Assembly (NCBI GenBank): GCA_018399255.1
Contig: JAGYPA010000036.1
Coordinates: 1 to 33,886, forward strand
Origin: Spirochaetales bacterium
Lineage (GTDB): Bacteria; Spirochaetota; Spirochaetia; JABMQR01
Length of the DNA stretch: 33,886 nucleotides
Direction of reading: 5' to 3'
Position numbers and translations under genes: made by a program. The notes under the pieces were generated by a model. That model saw only the letters and a program-made list of their open reading frames with translations. It was not told where the DNA came from and made no database searches. Of this stretch, positions 8,590 to 15,462 are shown piece by piece (position 1 is the stretch's first letter; every line of letters begins with the position of its first letter).

Positions 8590-8838
8590 TCAATCAGTTT
8601 CTCTCTCACATCACCACTTTTCTCTATTTCATTAATGGCATTCATGAGTCTTCTGGCATTTCGGGACTTCTGGAAAGATAGGCGGTTTCTTCCATTGCTT
8701 TATAATCTTCAGTGAGATTATAACAGCTGCTTTATCCCCCTTTTGCTGGTAATGATTACTGGTTCGCAATTAATTACAGACATCTTCCATTATTTTACTT
8801 GGGTTCTGTCTCGCTGCAGTATAGGTCATAGCATTCAT
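8586..8838 (-). pseudogene. yefM: YefM-type antitoxin gene, frameshifted
   Basis: It begins MNAMTYTAARQNPSKIMEDV at 8838, the Phd/YefM DNA-binding start, and continues with the QQKGDKAAVIIS segment and KAMEETAYL in another frame. The end, LIE followed by a stop, overlaps the yoeB ATG. An in-frame TAA after about 22 codons and one later frameshift destroy it. A Shine-Dalgarno-like GGAGAGATAGAGGG precedes the ATG. The family neutralises YoeB and represses its own operon through the TGTACA sites described at 8862-8879. Confidence 0.75.
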
Positions 8839-8861
8839 AATTGTCCCTCTATCTCTCCTGG

Positions 8862-8879
8862 TGTACAGGATAATGTACG
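8862..8879 (-). promoter_or_regulatory. YefM-YoeB operator pair (TGTACA repeats)
   Basis: TGTACA (8862-8867) and TGTACG (8874-8879) lie just upstream of the yefM start with centres 12 bp apart. Known YefM-YoeB operators consist of a long and a short repeat with TGTACA cores at that spacing, so the geometry survives although the genes are broken. Confidence 0.6.
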
Positions 8880-8931
8880 GATAATTAAAGTCATCCTCGT
8901 TACTATACGAATAATGAAATAGGGTTCCACA

Positions 8932-9252
8932 ATGATCAATTCAGATTGTTCATACGCTCACTCCTTGATAAATAAGTTTGTTTACCTATAAAGAACTTCA
9001 AAAAAGTAGAGATTTTTTATATTCAGAAACATTGGGTGTACTACTATTTTACTCGAGAGATGAAACCCGGGTCAAGAACTTGGGCAACCGGCTTACCTTG
9101 GGCAACCGGCTTGCCTAAAGGGATTGCTTGGCTGGTTTATCAATGTTTCGGAAGATCGTCAATAACTTACCAACATACCCACTGCCTAATTATTTCATTT
9201 GCCGATTTTTTTCATTTGCCCGATTTTTTTTTTCATTTGCAACTCTTGACTG
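8932..9252. repeat. ~300 bp direct duplication, right copy (truncated ssb start)
   Basis: Matches 5539-5843. It carries minus-strand codons for the first residues of SSB (ATG at the CAT of 8962-8964) with the same AAGGAG, then joins unrelated DNA, so this ssb copy has only about 10 codons plus a 1-bp loss. Upstream DNA includes GGGTCAAGAACTTGGGCA and two GGGCAACCGGCTT units. The shared end CAACTCTTGAC supplies the -35 of the lipoprotein promoter at 9246. Confidence 0.8.
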
Positions 9253-9273
9253 CCCGCCATGCCGCGATATAAT
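9246..9273 (+). promoter_or_regulatory. sigma70-type promoter for the lipoprotein pair
   Basis: TTGACT (9246-9251), 16-bp spacer, TATAAT (9268-9273). Downstream, AATTAC and GTAATT (9271-9300) form an inverted repeat around the likely transcription start and could be an operator. Confidence 0.65.
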
Positions 9274-9371
9274 TACCTATAAAAAGAGTAATGAGTAATT
9301 ACATCGGTATCCTGCCTCAAATCACATAGCAACAGCAAAACTCCACAAATAATCTCGCAGGAGGTGCCCTA

Positions 9372-10181
9372 ATGACTCGATCATTAGCATGTATTGCAGG
9401 TGCAGTGCTGTTGTGTCTGGTAATTTTGATGGTGAGCTGTTCGCTTGGTGAAGAAGACTTTCAGCCGGGAACATTGACATTGCATATTCTTAATGCTGAT
9501 GCCCAGGAGGGCAAAAACTTCCACTATTATATCAGCACATTTCTACCAGAGGAAAGAAGCCCTGATTCAGTCGGGACCGGGCTGAAACGGGCTATGGATG
9601 ACCAGCGTGAATTCACCGGAGCTTTAGCCATAACCGACGGTGAAGCCCACCTTACCCTGAAGGATCCCGACAATCCGGGAATACCCTATGTTTTCAAAGC
9701 AAATAATGTGCTCACAGTAGGCGGGTACATTGATGTCGATGATAATACTGAAAACCATGGCGGTATTGACTTTGAATTAGATGACTTACTTCAAGGACCC
9801 GGTGTTGGACAAATCAACGGCAACATGGTTCTCAATGCATCCTACCCGGATGATTTTCATATCTCTGAATCCGGATCTGCCGGTATCACCCTGTTTGACA
9901 CAAGCCACCTGATGTACTGGCGCTACCATCAGGACGTAAACGATCTGGGAAATGTCAGTACAGGGGTCCCACAGGATTATACCATTCTCATCGAGAATAC
10001 CGGAACCGCGCTGTTGAGTCTTGAGGGAACCCCGTATGTGCAGGTCAGCGGGGAGACATCAGCTCCATTCACTGTCAAAACGCAGCCGGCATCCCCGACT
10101 ATCATTCCCTCCAATTCCATAAGTTTTGTTATTACCATACAAGCCGGTTTTCGCCGTAACCGCCCAGTAAATGGAAGATGA
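9372..10181 (+). CDS. lipoprotein with truncated choice-of-anchor-D (ASH-like) domain, 269 aa
   Basis: The signal peptide ends in L-M-V-S-C with the lipidated cysteine at residue 23. The mature part has a beta-rich region and, from about residue 205, IENTGTALLSLEGTPYVQVS then SAPFTVKTQPASPTIIPSNS and ISFVITI. That is the pattern of choice-of-anchor-D/ASH beta-sandwiches found in surface and periplasmic proteins. These domains usually continue with F-P-T-G---A--TI; here the frame runs into QAGFRRNRPVNGR and stops, so the last strands seem lost by an indel near 10135. GGAGGTG upstream supports ATG 9372. It lies 13 bp before the start of a related, longer lipoprotein, the two sharing a promoter and a similar N-terminal layout (L-G--D/Q-G, then Y-D-F-EL/Y-ELKP repeats). 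The function is unknown; a surface or adhesion role is a guess. Confidence 0.75.
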   Translation: MTRSLACIAGAVLLCLVILMVSCSLGEEDFQPGTLTLHILNADAQEGKNFHYYISTFLPEERSPDSVGTGLKRAMDDQREFTGALAITDGEAHLTLKDPDNPGIPYVFKANNVLTVGGYIDVDDNTENHGGIDFELDDLLQGPGVGQINGNMVLNASYPDDFHISESGSAGITLFDTSHLMYWRYHQDVNDLGNVSTGVPQDYTILIENTGTALLSLEGTPYVQVSGETSAPFTVKTQPASPTIIPSNSISFVITIQAGFRRNRPVNGR

Positions 10182-10194
10182 ACAGGGGAAGAAG

Positions 10195-12006
10195 ATGATC
10201 ATGGGAAAAAAGTCCCGTTGGATTCTGAAATGTTCGCTGTTCATAGGACTTGCCGTTCTTGCGGCCGGATGCTCCCTCTTCGGACCCCAAGACGGCAGCA
10301 TCAGGATACAACTGGTCGGGGCAGCAGAACATAACGGGGAATGGTTCACGTATGTTCTCTATGCGGCAGACAGCTCTCCAAAGCTTGTCGGTTATACACA
10401 GGCAGATTCAGGCAGTACGGCAATTGCTTCAGGAAGAGCAGATATATCCCTGGCCGGCGGCAGAGAATTTACCGGCGGCACTGAATTCACCATTTCCGCC
10501 TTTATTGACCTTCCTCCCAGTGGCGGGACTCCCATGGGCGGAGTTGATTATGAATTAAAACCGGAATACCACGGCACCGTGGATGGGGATACGGTTGTCC
10601 AACTGGTCTATCCTGCCAATTTTTTCCTCTCAACATCAGGAAATGCCCAAATCAGTCTTTATAAACAGACTGACTATCTCAAGCCAGTGTACAGCAGTGA
10701 AAACCTTGGTACCGCTTATATTCATTTCCCGTTATCATATGAATTCATCATAAGAAACGATGGCAATGCACTTCTGGAGCTGACTGGCTCACCCCCGGTG
10801 GGCTTCAGCGGAAGCTCATCTGATTTTTTTACCATAATGATACCGCCGGCTGCAGCGAACCTTCTTCCGGGTGAAGAAACTGAATTTCACGTACGGATTA
10901 CTCCGGATACTCCAGGCAATCGCACTGCCGTCATGACAATCCCCTACCAGGGCACCGAGCTTTCAGCCTTCATAACAACCCTCTCCGTTCTGGTTTCCGA
11001 ACCTGCAGCAGCACTTCCCCGAACAGGACAGTCGATTCCTGTCGCAGATGGGGATGACGGAACGGTCCAGGCCGGAGTGCCCTGGCCGGTTTCCCGCTTT
11101 ACCGACAACAGCGACGGAACAGTTACAGACAATCTCACCGGACTGATGTGGCAGGGAGAACCTTACTATTCAATTTATGCTCCGGCAGGATTGGAGTGGG
11201 GGGCCTCAATCCAGTATGCCGAAAACCTGATACTGGGCGGGTATGATGACTGGCGCCTGCCGAATGTGAACGAACTCACCAGCCTGGTTCACCATGGAGT
11301 CTCCGATACCGCTGACTGGCTGAATGGAATTGACGGATTCAGCAGAGTACGCGGAGATGCCTACTGGAGTTCAACGCGAAACTATACCGCAAACTACACG
11401 GCAATGGGCCATGCCGTAAATATGGATACTGGAGGACTTTGGCGACAGAATATCTCTTACTACGGATCGTTTGCATATGTGATAGCCGTCCGGGATGCCG
11501 CACCGGGGGTTATCGAACTGCCTAAGACAGGGAAAACCAGTTCAAGCCGGCCGGGAGATGACGGTGACCTGGAGAAGGGCTGCGCGTGGCCAGATCCGAG
11601 ATTTCTGCAAAGTAACGGCATAGTGTATGATGCCCTCACCGGGCTGCAGTGGAAGCAGGACCCTTACCCGTCAAAGATAGCCTGGAATGATGCCTTGGCA
11701 TATACCAATGACCTTGAGTATGCCGGGTATGATGACTGGCGCCTGCCGAACCGTCATGAGATGCGATCACTCGTTTCATATGGATCAGTGAATAATTCAG
11801 TGCGCCTTGCACAGGCATTCGATACTGCGGTTGAAGCTGAGGATTTCTGGTGGACAGCAACTACGTATGCTTCCGCATATGGGGATGGCAGTGCCTTTGT
11901 CATCTACCTGGACACCGGGACTTCCGATTACCTGGCAAAAACTCAATTGCACCGTTGCTGGGCTGTAAGAGGAGGTGCAGCGCAATCGGGTAATCCTGCA
12001 CAATAA
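10195..12006 (+). CDS. lipoprotein with anchor-D domain and two DUF1566 (Lcl-type) domains, 603 aa
   Basis: After MIMGKKSRWILK a hydrophobic run ends in LAAGC, with the lipidated cysteine at residue 26. Around residues 170-255 is an anchor-D/ASH domain (FIIRNDGNALLELTGSPPVG, then GNRTAVMTIPYQG), here complete. Residues ~278-437 and ~442-597 are two DUF1566 domains, each with the hallmarks DGTVTDNLTGLMWQ or IVYDALTGLQWK, GGYDDWRLPNVNEL or AGYDDWRLPNRHEM, and a YWSST or FWWTATTYA block. DUF1566 occurs in Legionella Lcl, a collagen-like adhesin, and in many surface proteins. I prefer ATG 10195, preceded by AGGGGAAG, over ATG 10171, which would add a charged extension; 10201 is also possible. It probably belongs to one operon with 9372-10181. 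An outer-surface binding role is inference. Confidence 0.85.
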   Translation: MIMGKKSRWILKCSLFIGLAVLAAGCSLFGPQDGSIRIQLVGAAEHNGEWFTYVLYAADSSPKLVGYTQADSGSTAIASGRADISLAGGREFTGGTEFTISAFIDLPPSGGTPMGGVDYELKPEYHGTVDGDTVVQLVYPANFFLSTSGNAQISLYKQTDYLKPVYSSENLGTAYIHFPLSYEFIIRNDGNALLELTGSPPVGFSGSSSDFFTIMIPPAAANLLPGEETEFHVRITPDTPGNRTAVMTIPYQGTELSAFITTLSVLVSEPAAALPRTGQSIPVADGDDGTVQAGVPWPVSRFTDNSDGTVTDNLTGLMWQGEPYYSIYAPAGLEWGASIQYAENLILGGYDDWRLPNVNELTSLVHHGVSDTADWLNGIDGFSRVRGDAYWSSTRNYTANYTAMGHAVNMDTGGLWRQNISYYGSFAYVIAVRDAAPGVIELPKTGKTSSSRPGDDGDLEKGCAWPDPRFLQSNGIVYDALTGLQWKQDPYPSKIAWNDALAYTNDLEYAGYDDWRLPNRHEMRSLVSYGSVNNSVRLAQAFDTAVEAEDFWWTATTYASAYGDGSAFVIYLDTGTSDYLAKTQLHRCWAVRGGAAQSGNPAQ

Positions 12007-12018
12007 CTCTGCCGGGTT

Positions 12019-12034
12019 ATGCGAAATTTCGCAT
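12019..12034. repeat. 16-bp perfect palindrome after the lipoprotein stop
   Basis: ATGCGAAATTTCGCAT reads the same on both strands and starts 13 bp after the stop. It may form a small 3'-end stem or be a binding site; no T-tract follows. Confidence 0.45.
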
Positions 12035-12258
12035 TTATCGCCAAACACCTGAAGCGGACCCGTCACAGATCATGAACTTCTGCAGGTGCCTTCAATAATT
12101 GGACTCTGCGCTATGGTTGCAGACATTTCATTATTACTGATTGACATCAGAGGATAAATTAGAATCCTTAACCATGCCAGCTGAATTTCAACATGAAAGC
12201 ATACTGAATTTCAAAATGACTTCAATCTGAAAATTCCGCTGCGATATTCTCCAGTGAG
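12035..12258. other. intergenic leader shared with the second HEPN copy
   Basis: No gene. From about 12150 (CAGAGGATAAATTA) the sequence parallels 14811-14920 upstream of the second HEPN copy, including CCATGCCAGC-GAATTTCA, TTTCAAAATGA and CCGCTGCGATATTCTC, so the duplication includes the upstream region. Confidence 0.6.
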
Positions 12259-12276
12259 GTGGAGAGGGGCATCCTA

Positions 12277-12675
12277 ATGGATGATATTAGATGGAAACAG
12301 CGATTCAGCAATTACCAGAAAGCATTACTGCAATTGAAAGCCGCGGTTCAAATAACTGAAGAGCGTTCATTGAGTGACCTGGAAAAGCAGGGGCTCATCC
12401 AGGTATTTGAATATACGCATGAATTAAGCTGGAATGTACTGAGAGACTTCTTCCGGGATCAGGGCTTTCAGAACCTTCATGGTTCAAAAGATACTGTCCG
12501 CAAAGCGCTTTCAGAAGGACTTATTACTGATGGGCAAGTCTGGGATGGATATGATCCTGACTGCAATCGAACAAGCCATACCTACAATCATGAAGGTAGC
12601 TTGAAAATAACTCATAATATCTGCAAGGTATATTATGATCAATTTCTGAAACTGGAAGCTGCTTTGAGTGGGTAG
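12277..12675 (+). CDS. HEPN-like nucleotidyltransferase substrate-binding protein, copy 1, 132 aa
   Basis: The start MDDIRWKQRFSNYQKAL, then LSDLEKQGLIQVFEYTHELS and the end of the domain with NRTSHTYN (97-104) identify the family of HI0074-like substrate-binding partners of minimal nucleotidyltransferases (PF08780), related to HEPN toxins. In the family the motif is normally RN-x-TSHTY, the R-x4-H of HEPN; here the arginine is replaced by cysteine (C96), although H101 remains. Residues 89-94 (WDGYDP) and 105-110 (HEGSLK) differ from the family, and from copy 2, because of paired +1/-1 shifts that restore the frame. GGAGAGGGG upstream selects ATG 12277 over GTG 12259. No nucleotidyltransferase gene is adjacent, so it is an orphan. 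Confidence 0.8.
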   Translation: MDDIRWKQRFSNYQKALLQLKAAVQITEERSLSDLEKQGLIQVFEYTHELSWNVLRDFFRDQGFQNLHGSKDTVRKALSEGLITDGQVWDGYDPDCNRTSHTYNHEGSLKITHNICKVYYDQFLKLEAALSG

Positions 12676-12892
12676 AGTAAGTGCCCGAATTAATTTGACC
12701 CAAATACCCACATAATTTTACACTGAAAATCCTTCTGGATTTGCCAAAATCCCGCGGTAGTATCAACTTTCTCTATGCCCGTATAATTTTACCGAACGAC
12801 AGTAGCACGGGCATACACGTCCTGATGCAGCAGCACAAGAAAACGGCAGCCCTCAGGCTGCCTTAAGCGCCCGGCGGGCGCTCAGAAGCGGT

Positions 12893-12968
12893 GGAAATTG
12901 ATTTCTAAAGAAATTGGATTTCTAACGAAATCGAAGATTTCCCTCTCTTTTTGGGAAATCCAATTTCC
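12893..12968. repeat. palindromic GGAAAT array
   Basis: Four units of the type GGAAATYSRATTTCC, each a short palindrome, occur at 12893-12905, 12910-12922, 12927-12942 and 12953-12968. First and last units are also complementary to each other, so the whole can fold as one long hairpin. Confidence 0.65.
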
Positions 12969-13142
12969 ACTCTCTTCATCTTATTGTGAGATTTTTCCGT
13001 AAACGAAGAACTGTCATGCCTATCCTTACCTTCATGAGTGCAAAGGAGGGTAGGATTGCATGGGTTGTCAGAGTTGCATAGGAGGCTATGATTGAAAAAA
13101 GAGGGCAGTAAAAGCGGCTGATGGAAACCCGGTTAAGTCCGG

Positions 13143-13507
13143 CTCACTTTACACATGTCGCACGAGTAGCCGGAAGGAAGCAAATAAGGTTTTGCAGGGT
13201 AAGGAGCTGCTGAGAGGGTCACGAAAACCTTAAGCCTGGCTCAAAACACACGTGTCCCACGAGTAGGAGGGGTTGGAATTTTGCACGGGACAAGGGCGAA
13301 TAAATCATATCTTAAAACGTGCGTACACTCGATTATACACGGTAAACCAGCTGATCGAGTGTCAGCATCATAGGATCGGCCGCTACTCGTGTGACTCGTG
13401 TATATTGAGCCGACCTTAGCGATTTTTCAGGCTTGGATGCAGGTCACTATGAAGCAAGGACTTACTGAGTGCAAAATTTCTACTCGTGCGACATGTGTAT
13501 AGTGAGG
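13143..13507. repeat. nested inverted-repeat element, copy R2
   Basis: Outer ends TACACATGTCGCACGAGTAG (13150-13169) and CTACTCGTGCGACATGTGTA (13480-13499) are perfect inverses, extended by CTCACTT/ATAGTGAG. Inner ends CACACGTGTCCCACGAGTAG (13247-13266) and CTACTCGTGTGACTCGTGTA (13383-13402) form a second inverted pair inside. A third, TAAGGTTTT (13185-13193) with AAAACCTTA (13224-13232), and ACTCGAT/ATCGAGT in the core add further stems. There is no coding content. Confidence 0.75.
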
Positions 13508-13542
13508 CTGCCTTAAGCGCCCGGCGGGCGCTCAGAAGCGGT

Positions 13543-13648
13543 GGAAATTGGATTTCTAAAGAAATTGGATTTCTAACGAAATCGAAGATTTCCCTCTCTT
13601 TTTGGGAAATCCGATTTCCTCCTTCTTTTTTGGGAAATCCGATTTCCT
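13543..13648. repeat. palindromic GGAAAT array
   Basis: Five units (13543-13556, 13561-13573, 13578-13593, 13604-13619, 13633-13648) of GGAAATCCGATTTCC type, directly after AGCGCCCGGCGGGCGCT. It is the same module as 12893-12968 and 24981-25068. Confidence 0.65.
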
Positions 13649-13650
13649 CC

Positions 13651-13988
13651 TTTGGGCCCAAGGCCAAAGGCGTCACAGAGCTGGGGGTAGAGATGGGGTT
13701 AGAATTCCAACACCCAGACGCAAGGGTGACAGAGCTAAAAGCCTTTGAGCAGTCCAGGATGCAACTGATCATTGAGCAGGCGCAGCAGGCTTGCAGACTT
13801 AACCGCGAATGCGGGGGATGCCGATGACCAGGCGGTAGTACTATTTCCAGTACGTCCCATGCCGGCTGAATGTTCCTTCAGTTTTGCAGCAAGAGATCAA
13901 ACTTCGACAAAAGCCTTGCAGTCAGGGTAGAGTGATGCAAAGCAGTAATTTTCTTTTGTGGTTCTTAAGCAAATTATCGTTTTATTTG
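13651..13988 (+). other. short unassigned frame and intergenic DNA
   Basis: A frame reading out of the repeat array continues to 13827 (GVTELGVEMGLEFQH, then LIIEQAQQACRLNRECGG). The part after 13665 may be a remnant of a real gene, but I recognise no family, and its start lies inside repeat DNA. The remainder to 13988 shows nothing. Confidence 0.25.
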
Positions 13989-14036
13989 GAGACCGGGTCA
14001 AAACTGTCTAAAGAATTATGCCCGGTCTCTTTTCTC
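13989..14036 (+). terminator. Rho-independent terminator without an obvious gene
   Basis: GAGACCGGG (13989-13997) pairs with CCCGGTCTC (14021-14029), followed by TTTTCTCCTTT. No intact gene precedes it, so it may be left from a lost gene or end transcripts from the repeat region. Confidence 0.65.
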
Positions 14037-14094
14037 CTTTCTTAATACTACCAAGAATTTTTTATACGGGCATTTCTCTCGCTTCGTTTGGGAA

Positions 14095-14640
14095 TGAAAC
14101 AATATACTGTAGACGTTATTCATTACGGAATCTCCTACCTGATTATCAAAGTGTATGACGAGCTGAAATTGATGGAGCAGAAGGGACTGTATGAGTTTAA
14201 GATTAATTTCAATGTCCTTAACAACAGGATAGGATGTATGAACCCTTCGAAATGAAAAGCGAGTTCCTGCTAATTTCAAAACAAATTGAAAACATCCTGG
14301 AAAGCGGCAAAAAGAACAAAGATAGTTTTGTTAGTTGATTCGATTACAGTGCCTTGCTGACAACTACGTTGACACAAACCTCTGCCTGAAAACCATGGCC
14401 GATACCTTTGGGTACTCTCCCGAATATCTCGGTAAAACTTTCAAAAGGGTGCAGCTAATCTCATTTGCTGACTACATAAAAGAATACCGTCTTAAAATTG
14501 CCGAAAAACTGCTAATCACCACAAATTTACTCATATCTATATCTCTTTATAGAATCGGCTGGATAAAATGAAAAATACTTTTATACGGTTTTTAAGAAAA
14601 ATATGGTTTATCGCCAAGAAATTACAGACCTGCGCATAGG
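14095..14640 (+). pseudogene. AraC-family two-helix regulator remnant
   Basis: Fragments in successive frames give MKQYTVDVIHYGISYLIIKV, then NKDSFV-like text, then DNYVDTNLCLKTMADTFGYS followed by PEYLGKTFKRVQ and FADYIKEYRLKIAEKLL, the first helix-turn-helix of AraC regulators. After a shift near 14570 comes EKYFYTVFKKNM, the second helix-turn-helix. This layout matches the C-terminal part of AraC-type response regulators and transporter-linked regulators in spirochaetes and Firmicutes. At least four frameshifts or stops interrupt it, and the upstream sensory or receiver half is missing, its place taken by the CTTCGTTTGGGAATGAAA repeat module. It cannot be functional. Confidence 0.65.
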
Positions 14641-14726
14641 CAATAACGACAGCTTGCCTTTTCACCCAACACCTCCCGGACGAACCCTTTTTTACCGCCA
14701 TAAACAACAGCCTTGGCTTGTTCAAC

Positions 14727-14769
14727 GTTCCCAACGTTCACCCGTTCCCAACGTTCACCCGTTCCCAAC
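14727..14769. repeat. 17-bp tandem repeat
   Basis: GTTCCCAACGTTCACCC occurs at 14727-14743 and 14744-14760, with a third partial unit at 14761-14769. A minus-strand frame across it (14622-14807) is repeat-derived and not called. Confidence 0.7.
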
Positions 14770-14952
14770 TTTTCAACCAGAGTTCCCAACACGTAATCTA
14801 TGGACAACCCTCAGAGGATAAATTACAATCTTTAACCATGCCAGCGGAATTTCAAAATGATTTCATTCTGAATCAAAATGATTTCATTCTGAATTTTCCG
14901 CTGCGATATTCTCTAGGAGCAGCGATTCAGTAATGTGGAGAGGGGTATCCCA

Positions 14953-15433
14953 ATGGATGATATTAGGTGGAAACAGCGATTCAGTAATTACCAGAAGGCA
15001 TTACTGCAATTGAAAGCGGCGGTTCAATTAACTGAAGAGCGTTCATTGAGTGACCTGGAAAAGCAGGGGCTCATCCAGGGATTTGAATATACGCATGAAT
15101 TAAGCTGGAATGTACTGAGAGACTTCTTCCGGGATCAGGGCTTTCAGAACCTTCATGGATCAAAAGATACTGTCCGGAAAGCATTTTCAGAAGGACTTAT
15201 TACTGATGGGCAAGTTCTGATGGATATGATCCTGATCACAATCGAACAAGCCATACCTATAATCATGAGGTAGCCGAAGAAATAACTCATAATATCTGCA
15301 AAGTTTATTGTGACCAATTTCGAAACTGGAAGCTGCTTTACAGGAGCTGATCGATGCGAATAATCAGGAACTGCTGGAGCATATTGAGCGCGTTTGTCTC
15401 ATTATTTATCGGAAAGCTATGGAGAATCTGTAG
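14953..15433 (+). pseudogene. HEPN-like substrate-binding protein, copy 2, frameshifted and fused to nucleotidyltransferase tail
   Basis: It is nearly identical to 12277-12675 at DNA level, from the leader onward, with the same GGAGAGGGG and ATG. The frame is lost after GLITDGQV, but the next frame gives HNRTSHTYNHEVAEEITHNI and then, after another shift, KLEAAL. From there the text continues as ELIDANNQELLEHIERVCLI and IYRKAMENL to a stop at 15431-15433. That ending resembles the C-terminus of minimal nucleotidyltransferases (LLEHIERVG--IY), the normal partner. I infer that the partner gene was deleted, leaving its tail joined here. As in copy 1, the motif arginine is substituted (H before NRTSH). 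Confidence 0.7.
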
Positions 15434-15462
15434 TTCAATACCATCGCTCCTGATGGTCTCGA

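Larger units (their letters stand above)
12678..13650. repeat. composite non-coding repeat, copy 1
   Basis: This begins TAAGTGCCCGAATTA, continues through CAAATACCCACAT, ATCCCGCGGTA, CAACTTTCTCT and CTGATGCAGCAGCACAAGAA, then a GCGCCCGGCGGGCGC palindrome (two in this copy, 12866-12882 and 13516-13532), a palindromic GGAAAT array, the nested element R2, and a second GGAAAT array. The order and sequence recur at 24356-25068. The similarity is about 85-90% by eye in aligned parts, with block deletions. It follows the stop of the HEPN gene at 3 bp. No protein is likely; long frames through it are made of repeat units. Confidence 0.75.

Noticed and set aside
13143..13507. Integron attC sites
   Set aside because: The ends lack the RYYYAAC/GTTRRRY core sites, no cassette-sized genes sit between copies, and no integron integrase is visible.
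13486..13827. Frame of 113 codons through the GGAAAT array
   Set aside because: Its first half is made of palindromic repeat units and starts inside a repeat end; not a credible gene, though the part after 13665 could be a remnant.
14622..14807. Minus-strand frame of 61 codons over the 17-bp tandem
   Set aside because: Repeat-derived text without family or ribosome binding site.
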